The position numbers and the translations under genes were made by a program. This document shows, piece after piece, positions 12,101-22,051 of a stretch of 64,000 nucleotides of DNA. The notes under the pieces were generated by a model, which saw nothing but the letters and a program-made list of their open reading frames with translations, had not been told where the DNA came from and searched no databases. Source of the stretch: Nannizziopsis barbatae. Its lineage: Eukaryota > Ascomycota > Eurotiomycetes > Onygenales > Nannizziopsiaceae. The stretch's first letter is position 1. The number at the start of each line of letters is the position of its first letter. The DNA is taken from positions 2,852,001 through 2,916,000 of the forward strand of contig JACVYH010000003.1 of assembly GCA_014964245.1 (NCBI GenBank), given 5' to 3'.

Positions 12101-12373
12101 AATAGGGTGGTTGATATCCAGCGGTACGCAGGTGGCACCGGCCAGACACACCGCCAGCTGCGAAACAACCTGCCTAATGCCGGAAGGAAGAAGGATACCA
12201 ATTGGCTCATGAGGCTTGACGCTATTTGCGGAGAGCAGCTCTCCCTTTAGGCTCTCGGCCGCTGAAAGGAGGTCAGAGTAGCTAAGGGAAGTAGGCCCCT
12301 CGACGATCGCCTCCGCGAGAGGCGTGTTTTGCACTTGTTCGCGAAATAATTGCTCCATTTCCCAATGAAGCAT
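9197..12373 (-). CDS. NRPS-like adenylation-thiolation-reductase enzyme
   Basis: Intron-free, 1058 aa. It should activate a carboxylic acid as an adenylate, load it on its phosphopantetheine arm and release it reductively as an aldehyde or alcohol. Adenylation domain about 10-530: core motifs TSGSSGKPKP (171-180), FDVS (214-217), YGPTE (309-313), YRTGD (406-410), NGKID with the catalytic Lys519. Carrier domain with HLGATSLQA, attachment Ser576. NAD(P)H reductase domain from about 650: GASGFIG (657-663) and catalytic YAQSK (Tyr823, Lys827). Asp215, which in amino-acid-activating domains holds the alpha-amine, is kept, so an amino acid substrate is likelier than an aryl acid. No condensation domain. 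It is shorter than Lys2, and the reductase follows the carrier directly, as in fungal A-T-R enzymes. It diverges from an alpha-oxoamine synthase gene across 544 bp. Confidence 0.92.
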   Translation of the reverse strand: MLHWEMEQLFREQVQNTPLAEAIVEGPTSLSYSDLLSAAESLKGELLSANSVKPHEPIGILLPSGIRQVVSQLAVCLAGATCVPLDINHPIKRIKTLLQDIEVKRILVDRKVANDYPELSSIIVEEREVQQQKETDHESTNGSSLPISRSSPPTTNECHRKKRTLSHILFTSGSSGKPKPVQINEEGIIHLALHSPITPLLRGDRVSCFISPGFDVSLFEMWVTLFSGATIVVIPKKVVMDPGVLPSFLFKNRVSVFTAPAALIDIIGSTFPGAFHGMRHVITTGEPANIHTMQLILKTKPPRQLWNLYGPTEGTIWSTIMELTPAELERGRISIGYPIGKTRIYLVDDHLQVISKSGIRGEICIAGPGKSPGYLNAGSEESKKFVSIRIMPGSGDDGRGEVAQVYRTGDIGEWRADLPGCLDFMGRQDTQIKHKNYRVELEEIASILQSDARIRSAAVVKSSRSSALVAFVIPNNSANETEPISPEAVICLAKENLPQYMIPAKVQIVSKFSLTANGKIDRQALLELDALETTEVYPQSHETSDKGSTLSELWKNILGISVVEEQDDFFHLGATSLQAGNLIAKLSRDMQRLITMDELHSHSRFSDLLQFLGEKAPAEVTVPDESKKWKDDICLVDNLVKVPNWQSENEGKVFLTGASGFIGVHLLHCLLHRPAVKQVVCLARAKAAHSATDRILQGIDKYELRPLSSEIAKKLIVVEGDLGEYNMGLEDDKFNWLADWASVIFHLGAKNNYCESYHEHYRENILGTMYAVKLATTGRRKPFHYTSGIDVWGVTGFIDGTQQVMEDASLMPYLQAVRYDIGYAQSKWTMEGMVRRMQEQGLPAVIYRPGFVIGDSKTGASNPNDFISRLVVGCIQMGSFPRLLAQRHEYVTIDTVIEAIMHIASSDDNLGHSYNLVPSDQSKSITTEETCDLINNTGYPVRLIDYRQWLAEVSRTQLPDGPLAPLVPGLQERVLGGLTRWEASQYTPRYDSTNTVRALKDRPDIEFMPFTPRLLRQQIDFWNRKGFFKVPVPEQVPHGMKDHGEAKQKSWQYDMIEK

Positions 12374-12917
12374 ATCGTTTCTCTTTTTTTTCTTTTTTTT
12401 GCTTCGAGTCGTGAAATTCTTAGGCCAAAAGAGACCGTCCTCTCTGAACCAAGGCTAAGAGAAGAAGAGATGGCTAGATATTCTAGTAATCCTGTATGAT
12501 AACCTCTGACAGTTATCTTCGAGTTCCATTGCCAAACAAATTACTTGCTTGGCAGATGACTAGTTAGTGTTTGATACCATAGGCCCGGTTAAGAGTGCCA
12601 GATAGGGCAATAACTCCCGTCCCAATGCCCAATCGGCAATGAACACGGTTGAACAAACTAAAAATGAGTATCCCTTTTGTGTGAGACAAAGTATGCGAAA
12701 TTACCTTGATGGAATTGAGCAAGCAACTACTCACACTTGCCGATTTGCCAATACGTCGGGGGCACAGAATAAGGCCGCAGATGATGCCCATCGCACATGT
12801 CCGATTTGGGTCGGCGATATATAATTCTCCACACTATGCAAAACGGCCACACATTTTATTTTCGTTATCTTTTCATCATTTCCCTTCTGCAGACTAAGAA
12901 AATATAGAGACCTCGGC
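12374..12917. promoter_or_regulatory. Shared divergent promoter, NRPS-like enzyme and oxoamine synthase
   Basis: A 544 bp spacer between two start codons pointing away from each other. A TATA-like TATATAA at about 12818-12824 lies some 95 bp before the oxoamine synthase start. A polypyrimidine/purine tract sits just upstream of the NRPS-like start (12377-12402). Co-regulation is inferred only from the arrangement; no known factor site was identified. Confidence 0.6.
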
Positions 12918-14367
12918 ATGGAATTGTTAGTACGCTCACTCAATTCCCGCCTGGATCACCGTCGGCGTCAAAATAAACAGACATTCAACCTATCACCTCC
13001 AGCAACGGAATTGGACTTGCTCGATTTTGGCTCCAACGACAGCTTGGGTTTACGAACTAGTCACAGTGCAAGGCAGCGTTTTCTTGACGACCTGCATGCA
13101 AATCCTAAATTCTTTCTTGGATCAGGCGGCAGCCGTACCTTGAATGGATCTACTCGTCAGATAATGGAGCTCGAACTATCTCTCGCGGAATTTCACGGTG
13201 CAGAGGAGGCGCTCTTCTTTAACTCGGGCTATGAAACAAATATTGCCATATGGGGCAAACTTCCTCATTCAGGGGACGTGATTATCCGCGACGAGAAAGT
13301 CCACGCTAGTATCCTGCATGGCATGAGGAACTCTCATGCATCGCAGATCAACTCTTTCACTCATAACAACATAATGTCTCTACGGCACAATTTAGAAGAC
13401 ATTTATAAGACCTGCCCCAAAATTGCGCAAGGATCGAGCATGGTCTTTATCGCGATCGAATCTTTTTATAGTATGGATGGCGACATGTCGCCTATCAAGG
13501 AAATGCTAGACACGGCTAAGGCGATTCTTTCAGAAAAGAATTTCGTCTTTATTGTCGATGAGGCGCACTCCACCGGCTTGATAGGACCCGGGGGCTCTGG
13601 ATATATTCGTTATCTAGGTCTAGAGAAGGAAAATATCATTCAAGTCCACAGTTATGCCAAAGCCGCAGGCATTATTGGTGGTATGTTTTTCTCAGCCACT
13701 TCTCTTTCTTATAATGCTGATCCATGTCTATGTATGTACCCACATCAGCCGTTGTACTTTGCCCTAAACCGGTCAAGGAGTTCCTGGCCAACTTTGCTAC
13801 AAGCCTAGTCTATTCGACAGGACCTTCTTTTCCTACTATAGCCGCCATTCGTGCCAACGTAAATACAATGCGCAGCCCGGAGGGTGACAAGGTAAGAAAA
13901 TGCATATCATTCTCAAGCCGCCTTGGAAAAAGATTACTTACATTGGTATTTCTGTGGTATTTCAGCTTCGGCTCCAACTTCAGGATCGTATACAGCTATT
14001 CCGTAAAACAGTCTTGAATCACCCGGGTTGGCAAGTGGCGAAGGAAACCGGTGTGCTGACAATTCCGACCCTCGACAATACTAATCCAGTACAGTCGTCA
14101 ATCCCAATCCAGCCCCTGGTAACCAAGCCAGGGCGCTGCGAATCACTGGAGAATCATTTTACGAGGCACGGATTCCGGACTCACTCGATTCTATTTCCAA
14201 ACGTGAAGGAGGAGCGCATTCGCTTGATGATGCATGCCAACTGCACACCAGATGAAGTTCGTCGGCTGGTTGACGTTTTAATGGAATGGGTGAGGGCTGA
14301 AGCGGTTTGCGCGTGTCCTCCTTTGAATGGGCCTGTTGGCTGCCAGCAGGATAAAGCTAGGCTTTGA
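12918..14367 (+). CDS. Alpha-oxoamine synthase (PLP-dependent, BioF/Fum8-like)
   Basis: Three exons (12918-13680, 13749-13891, 13966-14367); 435 aa. The family condenses an amino acid with an acyl thioester, losing CO2, to make an alpha-amino ketone; members include AONS/BioF, ALAS, KBL and serine palmitoyltransferase. Seen: substrate-loop sequence FLGSGGSRTLNGSTRQIMELE, PLP-stacking His129 in DEKVHASIL, Asp214 and His217 in VDEAHSTG, and the Schiff-base Lys248 in HSYAKAAG, followed by GGAVVLC across intron 1. Length fits the family; no membrane anchor is seen, unlike serine palmitoyltransferase subunits. The lysine loop HSYAKAAG differs from the usual HTFGKALG of BioF. No biotin genes are nearby; the divergent neighbour is a carrier-bearing NRPS-like enzyme, suggesting a role in specialised metabolism. 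Confidence 0.88.
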
Positions 14368-15100
14368 TTGTATGTACCTATGTGACTAGTTACGGCGGGA
14401 CAAGTGAATATAATTTTCACCTGAGACTCTAGTTAAGTACTTGTTAGGGGATCCATACCAGTTCCGGGGAGATTGAGTTTACTTGAGGAGTTCGAAATAG
14501 ATCAAGTAATGCCGAAGGTCCAGATGTTGTATTTCCAGTGTCACGTTAAGAGCACGAATGTGATTGGCGGAATATATGAACTAATAGGCGTTTATATGTC
14601 GTGATGCCAGACTTCCAGTAATTTCGTCGCTTCCATCTTCGGGTTGGATGCGGGTCTTTTCGTGCAACTCCGCAAGATCCAGTGCGTGTAACTGCTTACG
14701 GAAGAAGCATATCACTCTACCGAGAACGAGTGTTGAAAATAGGAACAGATATCCATGTAATCCTTAGTCCCTATGCCTACTCTGTAGAAAATCTCAATTG
14801 TGAGGGAATGAGACGCGATTTGGCAACGTCAGAGGTGTTAGAAAGGAGTCACGGGCTGTCGGAAAAAGAGAGATTCCGATGCAGTTTCGTACGGAACCTT
14901 ATCGTGGCTCCTACGGAGTACAGCACGTCCAGATGGCGCTAGCCAAAGAAGAGCAACGTCGACGGTTTACGTACTGTTTCTCTCTAATTATTGTGTGGGC
15001 TTGTTAGATATCATGCTCTGGCTAGCTCGAAGTAATCTTTGACTGATCGTCTTTGGTGCTTTTTTTACCTACATTTTCGAGCAGTGTCTAAGGTGTGCCA
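14368..15100. other. Intergenic, oxoamine synthase to transporter
   Basis: 733 bp with no convincing gene. One TACGGAGTA copy at about 14915. It should contain the transporter promoter. Confidence 0.5.
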
Positions 15101-17452
15101 ATGGACAGCCACGATCAAGTGGCCGCAGTATCCCATCGAGCTTCATGGCAATCGCCTAGCAAGACCCCACCACACTCGGTGCGATCGCAGCATGGACAGA
15201 AACATATCCCCGAGAACTTTCCTCGAGCTGGTGTAGGACGGCCGACAACCGCTCGACCACCCGAGCATATCGAGTCTGTGCCCAGTAGCGCCACTGATAA
15301 ATGGTGGACAATCCACTTCTTCCAAGGAATGAAAAATGATATCAGAAGAAGAGCGCCGTATTACTGGAGCGACTGGAAGGATGCTTGGGACTATCGGGTG
15401 GTTCCAGCCACAATCTATATGTATTTTGCAAAGTATGACCCGAATGATACACTGATCTGTGTTTTCTCGTCCCCGATATCGTGTTTTTTATTTTCTGGCA
15501 TTGTTTATCCTCTGTACTCCTTCAAACCACAGCCTCCCGCTTGTGAAACTGCCATTTCTGGATGGTGCTCCGCTTCCTCTTGATGGGGGAGCAATAGCAA
15601 CCCTTGTACCTCAACAGGCCCGGCGATACCCAAAGAACACGCACCTCTCGAGACCATGAGGTTGTCACATTCACGTCACTCGAGATAGAATACTTACAAA
15701 GGAGACAGTATCTTGCCAGCTCTTGCCTTCTCATTGGACATGTTCGAAAAGACGCATATGAGTTTTGGTGTGAACGAGGTGCTCCTCGCCTCAGTCTTAG
15801 GTGCGGTAGTTTTCTCGCTCTTCGCCGCCCAGCCACTCGTTATCGTGGGGGTGACAGGTATGAATTACTCTCCAATTTGCAATGGTGGAGCTGTTATACT
15901 GATTGGATTAGGTCCAATCACAGTGTTCAATTACACAGTATACGATATCATGGCGCCCAGAGGAACGAATTATCTAGCATTTATGGCCTGGATAGGACTG
16001 TATGGCTATTTGATTTGTAATCTTGGGTAGTAGCTGATTCTTCTCCAGGTGGTCGTTAATAATGCATTGGATTCTGGCAATCACCAATTCATGCAACGGA
16101 TTAACCTATGTTACTCGATTCTCTTGTGATATTTTTGGGTTCTATGTTGCTTTCATCTACATTCAGAAAGGGATTCAGGTGTTGACGAGACAGTGGGGAA
16201 TCGCTGGTGAAACATCAGCGTATCTTTCGGTCATGGTCGCTCTACTGGTCCTGATGAGCGGATTTATTTGTGGGTGGGTTGGTGAGAGTCACCTATTTCG
16301 CCGCCCAGTCCGTAAATTCATTGAAGATTATGGTACCCCTCTTACAATCATCTTTTTTACCGGATTTGTCCACATCGGGCACATGAGGAATGTTCAGGTC
16401 GAAACTTTGCCAACGACTAAAGCATTCTTTCCGACCTTGAGCCGTGGTTGGCTTGTCCATTTCTGGGATATTGATGTTGGTGAGGTATTTCTTGCCATCC
16501 CATTCGCAGTGCTTTTGACTATACTCTTTTATTTTGACCACAATGGTTCGTATACATCTCCTCTGCAAAATCTGGCTAAGCTGATCATACTCCAGTGTCA
16601 TCTTTAATAGCTCAAGGTACCGAATTTCCACTTCGGAAGCCTGCTGGGTTTCATTGGGATATATTTCTCCTCGGATTGACAACCGGGATCAGTGGAATCA
16701 TGGGGATCCCATTTCCAAATGGCTTGATTCCACAGGCTCCTTTTCATACAGCCGCACTCTGTGTTACACGCCAGGTTGTTGATGACGAGGAGGTGAATAA
16801 AGGGAAATCGATTAGGATCAACGACCATGTGGTTGAGCAAAGGTTGAGTAACCTTGCACAAGGACTTCTAACGCTTGGAACTATGACAGGTCCGCTGCTC
16901 GTAGTGTTACACCTTATCCCGCAGGCGGTCATGGCCGGCCTTTTCTTTATCATGGGTGTTCAGGCTTTACTCGCGAACGGCATAACCCAAAAACTCCTGT
17001 TCTTGGCCCAGGACAAGAAATTGACGTCGTCCTCAGACCTGTTCAAGAGAATCGAGAGACGGAGCGCTATTTGGGCTTTTGTTGGTATAGAGCTTTTGGG
17101 CTTCGGCGCGACCTTTGCTATCACCCAAACCATTGCTGCCATTGGATTTCCGGTGTTCATTCTTTTGCTCATCCCTATGCGGACATTCGTGCTACCTCGG
17201 TGGTTTACCCAGGAGGAGCTGTCAATATTAGATGGGCCTACAGCAAGTCCATTTACAATGGAAAGCGTTGGTGGGACCCACGGTTATTCCCCGGAAGGAA
17301 ATCGCAACATCTCCGGCCTGATGGATACACGCCAAGTATCGGTCAGTCATGCGGAGGATGGCTGTGCTGTGGAAGATGGGCTGGAAAGAGGTGAAGCGCT
17401 TGAACTCAGACCAGTTAAAAGCTCTGTGAGACGACGAAGCCGACACGAATAG
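15101..17452 (+). CDS. BOR1/SLC4-type anion (borate/bicarbonate) transporter
   Basis: Five exons (15101-15432, 15709-15857, 15912-15999, 16049-16545, 16596-17452); 640 aa. Plasma-membrane exporter or exchanger of borate or bicarbonate in yeast and plant relatives. Recognisable blocks: RRRAPYYWSDWKDAWDYRV before the first helix, SFGVNEVLLASVLGAVVFSLF, VGVTGPITVFNYTVYD, HWILAITNSCNGLTYVTRF, FYFDHNVSSLIAQ and NGLIPQAPFHT. About ten membrane helices are expected. A polar N-terminal tail of about 85 residues and a Ser/Gly-rich C-terminal tail flank them. Intron 1 (276 bp) is the longest in the window; intron 2 (54 bp) keeps frame and has no stop, so retention would insert 18 residues. It is the nearest gene downstream of the oxoamine synthase, but its family gives no link to that pathway. 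Confidence 0.92.
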
Positions 17453-17816
17453 ATATTACCATGCTATTTCGACCAGAATAGATCAATTAGAAGTTAGCAC
17501 CGGATATCAATACTCAATTCGGAATATGGTGGGGGTACGGATCGCGATGGTTCAGCTCGTCAAAGAGATGAAAGTCTAAAAACCAAAATATGCCGATACT
17601 CCGTAATCAGGACTAACTATACTCCGTAGATCACGTGGAGACTAAACTTGCCAATGCTAGGCACCTCACCGCTTTTGATCTCCAGTATTATTTTTTTTTC
17701 TGCCGCAACAACCCCCGTTCACGCCCATCTCATGGTGGATGGTACCTACTTCGTAGTCGCTAGCGAGATACATTGTAAGATGTTTCAGCTGCTAGAAGAC
17801 ATCGAGTAACTACAAA
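17453..17816. other. Intergenic, transporter to helicase
   Basis: 364 bp with two single TACTCCGTA copies near 17597 and 17622 and a T10 run near 17690. Contains the helicase promoter by position. Confidence 0.5.
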
Positions 17817-19492
17817 ATGGCTGCTCAAAGTGAGCTGAAAGGAGTCTTAAGCAAATATGGAATGAGTACAGACCGTTCTCTGTCGCCGAGCTCTCCTAAA
17901 ATCGAGGAAAATGGCGAACTTGAAACTCGTGAGAGACCCCCGAAAAGACGACGTCTCTCTTCCTCCGAATCCTCAAAACCCGACCGTGATTCTTATGTAC
18001 CTGCGCACCCTCTTCCTTCGCTTTCTCGTATCAAAAAGAAAACGGATACCGCTATCGTTAAAGAAAATCTGTCCCACGATGACCAATCAGATCCTATTAC
18101 AGCCAAAGATGCACTGGCTCTCGGACTCCAATCTACCGAGTCTTCCTTTTCTTCCTTGGGCCTTGCTCCCTGGCTAGTCAGCTCGCTGTCTGCAATGGCA
18201 ATAAAACGCCCGACCTCGATCCAAAAGGCATGCATACCGGAGATATTGAAGGGAAGGGATTGTATCGGTGGCAGTCGAACTGGTTCTGGAAAAACTGTTG
18301 CATTTGCTGCGCCTATTCTGCATCAATGGAGCAAAGATCCATTTGGTATATTTGCGGTTGTTTTGACGCCGACCAGGTAAAGATTTTCGCTTTTTTTGTA
18401 TGTGCGAACTGGTTGGTACTAACGGGAATTTTTAGAGAGTTGGCACTTCAAATTTTCGAACAATTCAAAGCTATATCCGCACCTCAGTCGCTCAAACCCA
18501 TTTTAGTGACCGGAGGCAGTGATATGCGACCACAGGCTACTGCCATTGCAACGAGACCGCACGTCGTAATCGCTACACCAGGGCGCCTGGCAGATCATAT
18601 AAAAACATCCGGGCAAGATACAATATACGGGCTAAAACATGTACGCATGGTTGTACTTGATGAAGCAGATCGCCTTTTAGCAAGCGGCCCAGGGAGTATG
18701 CTGCCTGATGTCGAAACATGCCTTTCTGCCCTTCCCCCTTCAACCTCACGCCAAACGCTGCTCTTCACAGCCACTGTCACACCTGAAGTTCGAGCCTTAA
18801 AATCTATGCCGCGACCAAAGGATCGACCGCCTATATTTGTTACCGAGATTTCAACTGAAAACACTACTATCCCACCAACTCTAAAACAATGTTACCTCCA
18901 AGTCCCGATGACACATCGAGAAGCGTTTCTTCATACCCTCTTGTCCACTGAGGCAAATAGTTCAAAGCCTGCAATCGTCTTTTGCAATCGCACAAAAACT
19001 GCGGACCTCCTTGATCGCTTATTGCGACAATTAGGCCACCGTGTGACATCTTTACATAGTCTGCTTCCACAATCGGAACGGACTTCCAATCTCGCTCGAT
19101 TTCGTGCTTCAGCTGCCAATCTCCTGGTCGCCACCGACGTGGCTGCCCGTGGTCTAGATATTCCATCTGTTAACCTGGTAATAAATTTTGATGTTCCCCG
19201 TAATCCTGATGACTACATCCATCGGGTTGGTCGAACGGCTCGTGCGGGGCGAGAAGGTGAAGCCGTCACGCTCGTTGGCCAGCGGGATGTGCAGCTTATA
19301 TTAGCTATCGAGTCTCGGGTTGGGAGGCAAATGCTTGCGTGGGAAGAGGAAGGTGTTAGTATTGAAGGAAGAATAGTAAGAGGCAATATTTTGAAAGAGG
19401 TTGGGGCAGCGAAACGAGAAGCCTTTAGACAGATTGAAGAAGGGAGGGATATCCATGGCCGAAAGGTAACGAAGCTGAAAAAGGTGCGGTAA
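17817..19492 (+). CDS. dbp8: DEAD-box ATP-dependent RNA helicase Dbp8
   Basis: Two exons (17817-18376, 18436-19492); 538 aa. Nucleolar helicase needed for 18S rRNA/40S subunit biogenesis in yeast. The N-terminal ~100 residues are polar with a basic patch (PPKRRRLSS) likely acting as a nuclear signal. Q motif around residues 112-136 (FSSLGLAPWLVSSL, RPTSIQ); Walker A GGSRTGSGKT (151-160); PTREL split by the intron between the Arg codon bases; then ATPGRL, DEAD, FTAT, ATDVAARGLD and HRVGRTARAGR. Motif III reads TAT instead of the usual SAT, which is tolerated in the family. The Dbp8 assignment over other DEAD-box helicases rests on the short Q-motif spacing and on GGSDMRPQATAIATRPHVV; fairly sure. 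Confidence 0.9.
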
Positions 19493-19848
19493 AGGCCCTA
19501 AGTTTTACAACAAGATTTGTGTTTCAAACATCCAGAAGAACATGCGGATCCTATACTTTTAGGTTATCCTAATATCCTATCATACACGCTCTCCTATCGG
19601 TCGCCGGATCCTGCGAAGCAAGGCTACTCCGGGAGCTTGTTTATCCCTCTTCCAGTAATCCTTTTGGCACCTGCATTTCGGTGGTGTATTCATCTTAGAT
19701 TGATCTCTGGTCGCCGCCGAACTTGACCCGGTCGCGCCAACATGTATTTCGTTAACACGGACATGTTGAAAGGTTTATGACTGCCGGCTACTTGTCGTAA
19801 ATTCCCGGCAATATGGTTTCAGTGCACTGGCTCTCTCCCCAAACGAAG
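19493..19848. other. Convergent 3' spacer
   Basis: 356 bp between the 3' ends of the helicase gene and the minus-strand small gene; presumably both 3' untranslated regions. Nothing else seen. Confidence 0.5.
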
Positions 19849-20452
19849 TCATCTCACCTTCGCCTTTTTCGATTTGCCGACGCCAGCGCCGGCTCGTTTT
19901 TCGAGGAACGTCTCCCACGAGTGTGGCTGCGATCCAGTGCGCCCACACTCGAGCACAAGGTCCTTGTACTCCATCCATTCGTCTTTTATGATCCATTCGC
20001 CTTTTTCAAGGACCCAAAGATATCGAGTGCTGTCGCCCTCCTTCTTGGTTGGGTTCCCAACCGCCTCATAGCGGTTGTATACCGTTCGGCTTTGGAGGCG
20101 CAAAAATGTCAGTTTGGTGATAAGCACATGAAATGAGAATCCAAACGTACTCCTTAGATCCTAGCCAACCCAAATGCTGACGCCAGTGCGCCCTATTTTT
20201 CCCCTTTCCGGAGTATTGCCCACAGAGCAAGATTTTACTCCCGACTTCGCGAATGTTAGATATACCTGCGAATTGATAAAAAAATGGGCCAAACTCACCA
20301 GTCCAGTACTCAAAAATGGTATTTTGGCTCTCTTTCGCTGACCGCTTCGCCGTCTTCTCGACTCTTTTGCTTTCTGCTGGGCCCTCGCCCCTTTTAGTGG
20401 CGGGCGCGCCGCCACGGCTAGTGGGTGCTTTTCTGCCCTTTCTAGGAGCCAT
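19849..20452 (-). CDS. Small basic protein of unknown function
   Basis: Proposed exons 20299-20452, 20151-20244 and 19849-20089 (minus strand); 162 aa. I do not recognise it. The first ~45 residues are a Lys/Arg/Ala/Gly-rich low-complexity head (MAPRKGRKAPTSRGG), which suggests nuclear or RNA/DNA contact. The middle and end contain YWTVGSKILLCGQYSG, WRQHLGWLGSKD, RTVYNRYEAVG and RYLWVLEKGEWIIKDEWMEY, then a basic tail GKSKKAKVR. The second intron (61 bp, GTACGT donor) is well supported by frame. The first (54 bp, GTGAGT donor, CTAAC branch) keeps frame and holds no stop, so its removal is likely but not forced; without splicing 18 residues are added. Confidence 0.65.
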
Positions 20453-21141
20453 TCTCAGACTTTTTTCTGATGTTTTTTAAGGAAACGAGGGAAATATCAA
20501 TATCAATCGGCAGTTCTTAGGAGCGGAAAAGGATTTAAAGGAGTGGTTTTAAGCGGAAAAGAGGTGGGTGATAATGATAAATGTGAATGATAGCTAAAAG
20601 AGAGCAAGAGGAAGAGAAAGAGAAGAGAGAAATGAGCAAAGGAGCTTTATATCCTCCCTTAGCTCTGACTTTTCTCCTGTTCATTCACCTATTGAACCAC
20701 GCTCATTATTGAGACTGAGGAATATGAATGAGGTGAGACCTTAATAGCTCTTTCTTCACATTCTTGGGCACAAGGCAGCTCCGCTCTCTTCATTTTATAT
20801 CTTGGTGAATGTGTCATTGTATGGAATATTATGGGCACAATGACATAGGTTTTAATTGAATATGCATTGTCAGGAGCTTTATATCAATAAGGGCCCATGA
20901 CTAAGATTTGAAAGAAATTAGAACGGAAACTAGATATGCCAGCAGAGCTGTTATCAAGTTACAATCATGCAGTAGCATAGCTGTTAAATGCACCTCGGTA
21001 TCAGCATGCGTTATTTGATATTGTGAGAAAGAGTTCAATTGCATCAAAATTCCGATTTTCAAATAATCAGTAAAACAATATTTCACCCCCCTCCCGAAAC
21101 TGAATACCCAAAACCCCAAGTAGCTTTGCAACTTACGAGCC
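20453..21141. other. Intergenic 0.7 kb
   Basis: Purine-rich 5' flank of the small basic protein gene (GAGAAAGAGAAGAGAG near 20610), then AT-rich spacer and the 3' flank of the next minus-strand gene. No gene seen. Confidence 0.5.
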
Positions 21142-22051
21142 TCAATGCCGTGCGGAGAACTGATCGTTTGACACTCCGAAATCACTGAGGCCGACGCGAA
21201 CATACGTTGGCTTTCCATTACGGCCCTTGCGGGTCACTACGCCTTTCACCGTCTTGGTGACAACCTGAGGCTCTTCTGCGGCCCTCTCACTTGAGTTCGC
21301 GGAGCTGGATTTCTTATGTCGATGTCTTTTTTCTGCCTTTGCTGCCCTTTCCGCTCTCTCTTTCGCTCCGAGCTCATCCTTCTTTTGTTCGACATAGTAA
21401 TAGATGTCGTAGTCGTATTCAATGCATTCCAGCTTGAACTCTTTATAGAGATCCCAACGACGTAAGCGACGCTCAAAAACGGCATCTCCAATGCTGCGAA
21501 TGACGATTGCTCGGGGGAGAGAGTCTGCGGGAAAGTTTGCGTAAACGGTTCTTACGTCTTCGATTGGGACTTGGTTCTTAGACATTAACTCCATGCGGAT
21601 AGCCATATCATTCTGGACTTGGGGGATTCCGAGAAGGGTCGCCGCTTCATGAAGTCTTGCGTACTTGGCGAATTTGAGACGCTCGATCCGAAAATGGGGA
21701 TTTTTAAGGGTGGCCAGCATCCACTCTAGAATGACGGTGAATGCTCCACTAACACCACCGTAGATAACAACACGGCCTTTTCCATCACATCCTTCACGGT
21801 TAACACAAGCTTTGCCAACTGGGGGGAAGCAGTCATCAAAGAAAATGGAAAAGTGCCTAAGGACTGCCACGGGAATAGACTTCGAAAGAAGCACCGGGGT
21901 ATCTTCTTGAGTACGCGCATGGAAAATTTCAGCTTTGGGTCCGCCGAGGAGCCTAGTTAAATGTCAGATATCAATTCAAAATATCATGGAAGCAACCAAG
22001 GGCATACTGAGCCTGCGGTGAGGGAGGAGTGAAGTTCCTTTTTCTATGCAT
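21142..22051 (-). CDS. Conserved fungal protein, possible BTB/POZ-like fold
   Basis: Two exons, 22008-22051 and 21142-21952, joined across a 55 bp intron; 284 aa. After a short head (MHRKRNFTPPSPQAQ) comes LLGGPKAEIFHARTQED, then a segment with YGGVSGAFTVILEWMLAT that resembles the late part of fungal BTB-containing regulators, followed by helices (KFAKYARLHEAATLLGI). The C-terminal ~80 residues are charged and likely coiled (EQKKDELGAKERAERAAKAE), ending in a basic linker and RKGRNGKPTYVRVGLSDFG. The start is the only ATG giving a good splice join; a further upstream exon cannot be excluded. The BTB suggestion is a weak resemblance, not an assignment. Confidence 0.65.

Noticed and set aside
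9197..12373. Assignment of the NRPS-like gene as Lys2 (aminoadipate reductase)
   Set aside because: Too short, lacks the extra N-terminal part of Lys2, and has a separate pocket; paired with an oxoamine synthase.
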